The notes below the pieces were generated by a model. It ran no database searches, was not told the origin of the DNA, and saw only the letters and a program-made list of their open reading frames with translations. Shown piece by piece: positions 6,283 to 10,524 of a stretch of DNA of 10,524 nucleotides (positions are counted from its first letter, which is position 1; each line of letters opens with the position of its first letter). A program made the translations under genes and the position numbers. Origin of the DNA: Acidobacteriota bacterium (GTDB lineage: Bacteria; Acidobacteriota; Blastocatellia; Pyrinomonadales; Pyrinomonadaceae); contig JAHEEZ010000114.1 in NCBI GenBank assembly GCA_024640445.1, positions 1 through 10,524 on the forward strand. The letters run 5' to 3'.

Positions 6283-6582
6283 ATGGCAATCGTAAAGAAA
6301 CGCGAGATAGAGCAGCTCGCACAGCTCAGCGGCGAGGAACTGGAGAGGTTTCTTGACCGACTTCCGGGGACGAGGACCCAATTCGACCGCCTTTTTGACT
6401 ACCTGGAAATGAAGCTGGAAGATGAGCCGTGCAACCATACTTCCAGATTCACGATGCAGTTCATAATGCAGAACATGATGAACTTTGGAAAGGTATCGGG
6501 CTGGCTGAGCCAGAACGGCGGCTACTGCGACTGCAAGATAATGGAAGAGATCGCGCCGCTTTGGTGGGAGAAGTTTTCGTAG
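6283..6582 (+). CDS. Small DUF2695-like protein
   Basis: A 99-residue soluble protein. Residues 1-45 are charged and helical (KKREIEQLAQLSGEELERFL). The C-terminal half has CNHTSRFT (C50, H52), a helix, then SGWLSQNGGYCDCKIMEEI (C82, C84) and WW near the end. The C-x-H-T ... G-G-x-C-D-C-x-(I/V) pattern is what I recall of DUF2695, a domain of unknown function, and the two pairs could bind one metal ion. No enzymatic role is known. The ribosome site is weak (GAGG at 6265-6268 is 14 bases away). The TAG stop lies within the GTAG foot of the first REP, and the transposase gene follows. The functional link to the transposase is doubtful; it is probably just the host site. Confidence 0.72.
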   Translation: MAIVKKREIEQLAQLSGEELERFLDRLPGTRTQFDRLFDYLEMKLEDEPCNHTSRFTMQFIMQNMMNFGKVSGWLSQNGGYCDCKIMEEIAPLWWEKFS

Positions 6583-6603
6583 GGGCGGGGCTTGTCCCCG
6601 CCC
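6579..6603 (+). repeat. REP1: GTAG foot plus perfect 8-bp hairpin
   Basis: The foot GTAG (6579-6582) is followed by arm GGGCGGGG, loop CTTGT and arm CCCCGCCC, a perfect eight-pair stem. TAG of the foot is the stop codon of the DUF2695-like gene. The hairpin may also act as a terminator or mRNA 3' end stabiliser. Confidence 0.8.
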
Positions 6604-6620
6604 AGATAAGAAGGTGATTT

Positions 6621-6635
6621 GTAGGAGGCATCCTC
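6621..6635 (+). promoter_or_regulatory. Ribosome site of the RAYT gene inside a GTAG mini-palindrome
   Basis: GTAG (6621-6624) is followed directly by GAGG, loop CAT, CCTC. The Shine-Dalgarno AGGAGG (6623-6628), ten bases before ATG 6639, is the left arm. The layout copies a very small REP, so the transposase could in principle bind its own leader and limit translation; this is inference, and a four-pair stem is weak. Confidence 0.35.
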
Positions 6636-6638
6636 ACC

Positions 6639-7103
6639 ATGCCCCGACGAAAGAATATACGACTACGGTCAGAACTATATAATTCCGGCACTCACTTCGT
6701 TACGATAACCACCAAAGATCGGATAAGAAGCTTTGAGAATGGCGACGTGGCGCGAAGTACGATCCGGGTATTGATCGACCTTCGAGACAAACACAAGTTT
6801 CAGTTGTTCTCCTACTGCCTGATGCCTGACCACTTCCACGCACTGATACGCGTTGCCGATTCAGATCTTGATCTCTCCGCCATATGCGGCCGCTTCAAGA
6901 GCCTTTCAACCCGGGAGTTCTGGCTATTCGGAGAGGGGAAGCTTTGGCATCGCGGATTTTACGAGCGTATCGTCTCGGGAGAAGATGCGATCTACGATTG
7001 CGTTAAGTACATTCGGCAGAATCCGGTCAAAGCCGGATTGGCGGATCGCTGGGACAAGTGGCCTTACTACGGGGAACCTGATCTTGAAGAATGGATAACG
7101 TAG
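6639..7103 (+). CDS. REP-associated tyrosine transposase (RAYT, Y1 HUH family)
   Basis: A 154-residue single-domain HUH nuclease. Visible landmarks are the first strand GTHFVTITTKDR (17-28), the HUH metal-binding motif in LMPDHFHALI (H65, H67), LWHRGFYERIV (102-112), and the helix YDCVKYIRQNPVKAGL with the likely catalytic tyrosine Y124. The length and the NPVKAGL motif fit RAYT rather than IS200 TnpA. The enzyme nicks single-stranded REP DNA through a 5'-phosphotyrosine bond, usually recognising a GTAG tetranucleotide beside a hairpin, and such hairpins flank the gene. The start has a strong AGGAGG site. All key residues are present and the frame is intact, so it may be active. Its TAG stop is part of the GTAG foot of REP2. 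Confidence 0.9.
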   Translation: MPRRKNIRLRSELYNSGTHFVTITTKDRIRSFENGDVARSTIRVLIDLRDKHKFQLFSYCLMPDHFHALIRVADSDLDLSAICGRFKSLSTREFWLFGEGKLWHRGFYERIVSGEDAIYDCVKYIRQNPVKAGLADRWDKWPYYGEPDLEEWIT

Positions 7104-7124
7104 GCGGGCAGTGCCTGTCCCTAC
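7100..7124 (+). repeat. REP2: degenerate REP over the RAYT stop codon
   Basis: GTAG (7100-7103, containing the stop) is followed by a stem GGGCA/TGTCC with one G-T pair around GTGCC, and closes with CTAC. It is clearly related to REP1 but diverged. A wider stem GCGGGC (7104-7109) with GCCCGC (7135-7140) is an alternative fold that could terminate the transcript. Confidence 0.6.
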
Positions 7125-7154
7125 TAAAAGAAAGGCCCGCAGCTATCGAACACA

Positions 7155-7179
7155 GGGCAGGGACAAGCCCTGCCCCTAC
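7155..7179 (-). repeat. REP3: inverted REP, perfect 8-bp hairpin
   Basis: On the minus strand it reads GTAG, arm GGGCAGGG, loop CTTGT, arm CCCTGCCC. It differs from REP1 only by a paired change in the stem (G-C to A-T), so the fold is conserved. It faces REP1 and REP2, as in inverted REP pairs. Confidence 0.8.
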
Positions 7180-7194
7180 AAGAGCCTCTTCAAC

Positions 7195-7223
7195 TTGATT
7201 CCGTAACTTCCGAGGAGTATATT
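7195..7223 (+). promoter_or_regulatory. Candidate promoter of the transporter leader
   Basis: TTGATT (7195-7200), a 17-base spacer, then TATATT (7218-7223; five of six to consensus). The predicted transcription start, about 7230, coincides with the first base of the stem-closed segment at 7231, which supports both calls. Confidence 0.5.
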
Positions 7224-7230
7224 CCACAAC

Positions 7231-7377
7231 TTGATGGGCCTTTTGGCGAAAGCTAAGGAGGTTCCGGGGCTCCCCTCGGACAAGGGTTCGGGGGCCATCA
7301 AAGGAAGACAAATACTGCCGGCGGCAGATCAGGGAACCACGAGCGCAAGTCACTCGCGTTCGTGGTTTTGGTATTTT
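7231..7377 (+). ncRNA. Structured 5' leader of the transporter mRNA (riboswitch-like)
   Basis: A closing stem TTGATGG (7231-7237) / CCATCAA (7295-7301) encloses a small hairpin GCC-TTTT-GGC (7238-7247), an unpaired purine-rich stretch GAAAGCTAAGGA, and a second hairpin with GTTCCG (7261-7266) pairing CGGAC (7277-7281) with one bulge. A short palindrome CTGCC-GGC-GGCAG (7315-7327) and a terminator-like hairpin (7335-7377) follow, ending 23 bases before the transporter ATG. GGTTCC (7260-7265) is exactly complementary to GGAACC (7333-7338), which includes the base of the terminator stem, so an alternative antiterminator pairing is possible. This is the layout of a riboswitch or attenuator. I do not recognise the family; the c-di-AMP (ydaO) core is not convincingly present. 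All pairings were read by eye. Confidence 0.45.
7335..7377 (+). terminator. Intrinsic terminator-like hairpin before the transporter start
   Basis: Arms 7335-7346 and 7356-7367 form twelve pairs (eleven Watson-Crick and one G-T) around a nine-base loop, followed by TTTTGGTATTTT. It lies after a promoter and before the transporter ATG, so it cannot be the end of the RAYT unit alone; conditional termination (attenuation) is the simplest reading. The T-tract is interrupted by GGTA. Confidence 0.6.
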
Positions 7378-7400
7378 CGGATTTAAGGCCGGAAACGAAG

Positions 7401-9326
7401 ATGGACCAGAACGGCTGGGATAACAGATTCAGGCATTGGCTGATGCACGGCACGACGCCGCCCGAGGGTAAACAGCCGGAGCATGGCCGGCACCTGACAC
7501 AGCCGTGGTGGAAGGTTATGTGCCTGACCGGCGTGGATTACTTTTCCACGCTCGGATACCAGCCCGGTATCGCCTTCCTCGCCGCCGGTGCCCTTTCACC
7601 TATCGCGACGCTCGTACTTGTTCTTCTCACGCTTTTCGGGGCGCTCCCGATCTATCGGAGGGTCGCGAAAGAGAGCCCTCACGGTCAGGGCTCGATCCTC
7701 ATGCTCGAGCGGCTCCTTACACGATGGAAGGGTAAGTTGTTCGTCCTCGCACTGCTCGGTTTCGTCGCAACAGACTTTGTCATAACGATAACGCTGTCAG
7801 CCGCCGACGCGACCGCGCACATTATTGAAAATCCTTTCGTAAAGTTGCACCTCCCTTATATCGCGCACCCGGTCTTCCTCACACTCGGCCTTATCGCGTT
7901 CCTGGGCATCGTTTTTCTTCGCGGATTCAAGGAAGCCGTGAGCATCGCGGTCGTACTCGTTATCGCTTATCTCGCACTCAACGTGATCGTGATCGGAACG
8001 GCGATCTACGAGATCAGTTTGCGGCCCGAGTTGCTTTCAAACTGGGAACAAGCCCTGACGGTGGGGCACGGGTTCGAGGGCGGCGAGTTCAGGGGGATTC
8101 TCGCCGTAGTAGGGTTCTCCCTCATCGTCTTTCCGAAACTTGCACTCGGTCTCTCGGGATTCGAAACGGGAGTCGCCGTAATGCCGCTGATCAAACGGCC
8201 CGGCAGGATCGCAGGAGCACACAAACTTTTGTTCTCGGCGGCGATGATAATGAGCGTTATGCTCATCGCGAGCAGTTTCGTCACTACGGTCCTGATCCCC
8301 GCGGACAAATTCCAGGAAGGCGGTGAAGCGAACGGAAGGGCCCTCGCGTATGTCGCCCATCAGTATCTGGGCGAACTCTTTGGTACGGCATACGACCTGA
8401 GCACGATCCTCATACTCTGGTTCGCCGGCGCGTCCGCGATGGCGGGGCTTCTGAACATCGTTCCAAGGTATTTGCCACGTTACGGAATGGCGCCGGAATG
8501 GGCGCGTGCGATCAGGCCTCTGGTGCTTGTATTTGTCTCGATCTGCGTAGCGGTGACCGTGTTTTTCGATGCCGATGTTGACGCGCAGGGCGGCGCGTAC
8601 GCGACCGGCGTACTGGTGCTGATGACATCGGCGGCGATCGCTGTGACGATCTCCGCATGGCGCGGAAAGGAAATGATGCGCTGGCCGTATCTGTTGATTT
8701 CCGTCGTATTCGCGTACACGACATTCGCAAACGTCTTTGAACGACCCGATGGGCTGAAGATCGCATCGGTCTTCATCGCTACGATCGTTGCAACTTCTTT
8801 CCTTTCCCGCATCAAGCGTTCGATGGAGGTTCGCATTCGGAAGATCGAGATGGACGACGAGGCCCGAAGGATCGTCGAAAAGCTGACGGGCGAAGAGATC
8901 CGGATCATCACCAACCGGCGCGAGGATGGCACAGCGGCAGAATACTCCCGCAAGGAAAGCGAAAAGCGGGGTGACAATCACATCCCATCCTCAGATCCCG
9001 TGATCTTCTTCGAGGTCGAAACAGGAGATGCATCGGAGTTCTCAGGAACGCTGTTCATTAGTGGATACGAGGTCGGCGACTACAAGGTGCTCCGTACGGT
9101 CAGTCCGGCCGTGCCGAATGCGATCGCTGCTTTTCTTTTGTTCCTGCGCAACAACTTCAAGAAGGTTCCACATGTGTATTTCGGATGGAGCGAGGGAAAT
9201 CCGATCCTCTATTTGATCAGGTTCGTGCTGTTCGGCGAGGGCGACACGGCGCCTGTGACCCGCGAGATCCTGCGGCAGGCGGAACCCGATCCGGAGAAAA
9301 GGCCGCATGTCCATGTCGGGGGATGA
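7401..9326 (+). CDS. KUP/KimA-like APC-superfamily transporter
   Basis: A 641-residue membrane protein with about 12 hydrophobic segments between residues 37 and 470 and a hydrophilic C-terminal domain (about 471-641). TM1 carries TGVDYFSTLGYQPG (43-56), with D46 where KimA has the Asp of its SSDALSSVAYG motif. ESPHGQGS (91-98) parallels the PQGGGAY loop of KimA, and GGAYATGVLVLMTSAA (397-412) resembles a KUP segment. The family is often annotated as an amino acid transporter; potassium uptake is equally plausible. The conserved tail includes FGWSEGNP (594-601) and FGEGDTAPVTREILR (611-625). I start at ATG 7401 because the upstream GTG 7362 lies inside the terminator hairpin; the ribosome site (GGAAACGAAG) is weak. 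A leader with promoter and terminator precedes it, so conditional expression is likely. Membrane class is secure, substrate uncertain. Confidence 0.83.
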   Translation: MDQNGWDNRFRHWLMHGTTPPEGKQPEHGRHLTQPWWKVMCLTGVDYFSTLGYQPGIAFLAAGALSPIATLVLVLLTLFGALPIYRRVAKESPHGQGSILMLERLLTRWKGKLFVLALLGFVATDFVITITLSAADATAHIIENPFVKLHLPYIAHPVFLTLGLIAFLGIVFLRGFKEAVSIAVVLVIAYLALNVIVIGTAIYEISLRPELLSNWEQALTVGHGFEGGEFRGILAVVGFSLIVFPKLALGLSGFETGVAVMPLIKRPGRIAGAHKLLFSAAMIMSVMLIASSFVTTVLIPADKFQEGGEANGRALAYVAHQYLGELFGTAYDLSTILILWFAGASAMAGLLNIVPRYLPRYGMAPEWARAIRPLVLVFVSICVAVTVFFDADVDAQGGAYATGVLVLMTSAAIAVTISAWRGKEMMRWPYLLISVVFAYTTFANVFERPDGLKIASVFIATIVATSFLSRIKRSMEVRIRKIEMDDEARRIVEKLTGEEIRIITNRREDGTAAEYSRKESEKRGDNHIPSSDPVIFFEVETGDASEFSGTLFISGYEVGDYKVLRTVSPAVPNAIAAFLLFLRNNFKKVPHVYFGWSEGNPILYLIRFVLFGEGDTAPVTREILRQAEPDPEKRPHVHVGG

Positions 9327-9333
9327 GAAAGGA

Positions 9334-9368
9334 GTCAGAAGACAGAAGTCAGAAGTCAGGAGTCAGAC
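9334..9368. repeat. Five tandem heptamers, GTCAGAA type
   Basis: Units in order are GTCAGAA, GACAGAA, GTCAGAA, GTCAGGA and GTCAGAC, strictly 7-base period, starting 8 bases after the transporter stop. Same family as 1424-1444. It lies in the 90-base convergent gap before uvrA. Confidence 0.75.
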
Positions 9369-9374
9369 GGGACC

Positions 9375-9399
9375 GTAGGGGCAGGGCTTGTCCCTGCTC
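9375..9399 (+). repeat. REP4: solo REP copy in the convergent gap
   Basis: GTAG, arm GGGCAGGG, loop CTTGT, arm CCCTGCTC: identical to REP3 except for one base near the end. The perfect palindrome GCTCGCGAGC (9396-9405) abuts it. Its hairpin may serve as the shared terminator of the transporter and uvrA. Confidence 0.78.
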
Positions 9400-9416
9400 G
9401 CGAGCGAAGCGAAAAT

Positions 9417-10524
9417 CTAGAGATATCGCTTCAGAAATTGTCCCGTGTGGGAGTCCTTCGCTTTTGCGATTTCCTCCGGCGTGCCGGCAGCGACGACGGC
9501 TCCGCCTCCTGTTCCTCCTTCCGGACCAAGGTCTATCACCCAGTCCGCGGTCTTGATCACGTCGAGGTTGTGCTCGATCACAAGCACCGATCCGCCGTTG
9601 TCGATCAGCGCCCGGAACGCGGTCAGGAGTTTGCTGATGTCGTCGAAATGAAGCCCCGTGGTCGGCTCGTCAAATATGAAAAGCGTCTTTGAGCGCGATT
9701 TCGAAGCGAGATGCGCCGCGAGTTTGACCCTCTGTGCCTCGCCGCCCGAAAGCGTTGTTGCCGACTGCCCAAGCCGAAGGTAACCGAGGCCCACTGACTC
9801 GAGAGTGCGAAGCTTGTTGGTGAGTTTTTTGATGTTCCGGAAGAAAGCGGTCGCCTCGCGGACCGTCAGGTTGAGAACGTCGTTGATGTTCTTGCCCTTG
9901 TATTTCACTTCCAGGATCTCCGGATCATACCTGGTCCCTCGGCAATCCTCGCAGGTCAATTCGACGTCCGCCAGAAACTGCATTTCGATCTTCACAGTGC
10001 CGCTCCCCTGGCAGGTCTCGCATCGGCCGCCGGGAACGTTGAAGGAGAAATGTGAAGCGGTATATCCTTTCTTTTCAGCGAGATTGGTCGAGGCGAAGAC
10101 CTCGCGAATCGGGTCGAATGCCTTGATGTACGTTACCGGATTCGACCGCGGCGTGCGTCCGATCGGGGACTGGTCAACAAGAATGACATCGTCGATCTGA
10201 TCTGCTCCCCTGATCTCCCTGAAGTGTCCCACCTCGCCGCGAAATTCCTCTTTTTCTTTCTTCAGCCCGGCATAAAGCACGTCGTGGATGAGCGTCGATT
10301 TGCCGGAGCCGGACACGCCCGTGACCGCCACGAACATTTCGAGTGGAATCTCGACGTCGATGTCCTTCAGGTTGTGTTCGCGTGCGCCGATGATTTTGAT
10401 CTTCTTTCGTCCCGGTTTTTTTCGGGATGCGGGAACGCGAATTTCCGAATCGCCGCGCAGGTACCGGGCGGTCATCGAGATGTCGCTCTGTATCAGATCT
10501 AGGAAATCGCCTTCAAACACGACG
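9417..10524 (-). CDS. uvrA: UvrABC excinuclease subunit A, C-terminal part
   Basis: The last roughly 368 residues of UvrA, the DNA-damage sensor ATPase of nucleotide excision repair; the rest lies beyond the right edge. Counting from the GTG at 10518-10520, which is internal, the order is: the second ABC module's Walker A GVSGSGKS (68-75); the zinc finger CETC...CEDC (C167, C170, C190, C193) beside the insertion that contacts DNA; the ABC signature LSGGE (257-261) in LGQSATTLSGGEAQRVKLA; Walker B LFIFDEPTTGLH (280-291); and the H-loop histidine H317 in VIEHNLD. The C-terminus QFLKRYL is typical. All ATPase and zinc residues are intact. It is convergent with the transporter. The protein normally is about 940 residues. 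Confidence 0.96.
   Translation of the reverse strand, partial: VVFEGDFLDLIQSDISMTARYLRGDSEIRVPASRKKPGRKKIKIIGAREHNLKDIDVEIPLEMFVAVTGVSGSGKSTLIHDVLYAGLKKEKEEFRGEVGHFREIRGADQIDDVILVDQSPIGRTPRSNPVTYIKAFDPIREVFASTNLAEKKGYTASHFSFNVPGGRCETCQGSGTVKIEMQFLADVELTCEDCRGTRYDPEILEVKYKGKNINDVLNLTVREATAFFRNIKKLTNKLRTLESVGLGYLRLGQSATTLSGGEAQRVKLAAHLASKSRSKTLFIFDEPTTGLHFDDISKLLTAFRALIDNGGSVLVIEHNLDVIKTADWVIDLGPEGGTGGGAVVAAGTPEEIAKAKDSHTGQFLKRYL

Larger units (their letters stand above)
6579..7179 (+). mobile_element. RAYT gene with flanking REP hairpins
   Basis: The unit consists of REP1 (6579-6603, +), the RAYT gene (6639-7103), REP2 (7100-7124, +) and REP3 (7155-7179, -). A RAYT surrounded by its REPs is the established source arrangement for REP families (TnpA-REP/REPtron). 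RAYTs are thought to be domesticated IS200/IS605-type transposases that spread short REPs rather than themselves. A further copy of the same REP at 9375-9399, about 2.2 kb away, supports local spread. Confidence 0.7.

Noticed and set aside
7281..7296. tRNA T-arm-like GGGTTCGGGGGCC
   Set aside because: No matching T stem, anticodon arm or acceptor stem surrounds it.
7231..7301. c-di-AMP (ydaO) riboswitch
   Set aside because: The downstream gene type and an AGCTAA string are suggestive, but the conserved GGAACC/GGGGT-AATC/CCCGACAGCTAAC order of ydaO is absent on both strands. I leave the class open.
7027..7353. 108-residue minus-strand open frame across the leader and REP3
   Set aside because: It reads through a REP hairpin and the terminator stem, has no ribosome site that I can see and overlaps the end of the RAYT gene.
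7362..7400. GTG start giving 13 more residues for the transporter
   Set aside because: The codon lies in the terminator's 3' arm and the extra residues are not hydrophobic or family-like; ATG 7401 fits better.
8037..8981. 314-residue open frame on the minus strand
   Set aside because: It lies wholly inside the transporter gene, is rich in Arg, Asp and His as expected from an antisense frame of a GC-rich gene, and shows no recognisable motif.

Overview
The window looks like a chromosomal stretch of a free-living Gram-negative-type bacterium of middling-to-high GC. The protein flavour points to Acidobacteriota (Blastocatellia-like): a Tat-exported dienelactone hydrolase, a KUP/KimA-like permease of a type annotated in Actinobacteria and Acidobacteria, many RAYT/REP elements and many short intergenic tandem repeats. 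That assignment is an inference from recall, not from a search. There is no CRISPR array, rRNA, tRNA or prophage, and no gene-free stretch exceeds 300 bases.

Layout. Positions 1-1364 (+) hold the 3' part of an alpha/beta hydrolase overlapping a SAM-dependent methyltransferase. A repeat-filled convergent gap (1365-1571) follows. On the minus strand lie a PNPOx-like flavin-binding protein (1572-2465) and a VOC/glyoxalase-fold protein (2728-3180), separated by two REP-like elements and a 9-bp-period repeat. The VOC gene is divergent from an ABATE/CGNR zinc-finger regulator (3288-3896, +). Between these two genes sit two candidate promoters whose -35 boxes are one base apart, plus an inverted repeat. 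Next comes a two-gene unit with a good promoter: Tat-exported dienelactone hydrolase (4063-4929) and MFS exporter (4938-6212).

Positions 6283-7179 hold a small DUF2695-like protein followed by a REP-associated tyrosine transposase (RAYT) bracketed by its own REP hairpins. The stop codons of both genes lie inside the GTAG foot of a REP.

Positions 7195-7400 are the most interesting part. A promoter-like sequence is followed at its predicted +1 by a roughly 70-nt segment closed by a 7-bp stem. Then come a small hairpin and a strong intrinsic-terminator-like hairpin, and then the start codon of a KUP/KimA-like transporter (7401-9326). This is the layout of a cis-regulatory leader (riboswitch or attenuator). 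I could not match it to a family I know. The window ends with a convergent, partial uvrA (9417 to the right edge, minus strand), after a gap holding five tandem heptamers and a fourth REP.

Genes that plausibly work together are the hydrolase and methyltransferase (8-base overlap), the hydrolase and MFS exporter (8-base gap, shared promoter), the VOC protein and CGNR regulator (shared divergent control region), and the RAYT with its REPs. A recurring theme is that gene ends coincide with short repeats: four stop codons lie inside repeat sequence and a fifth abuts a repeat hairpin.
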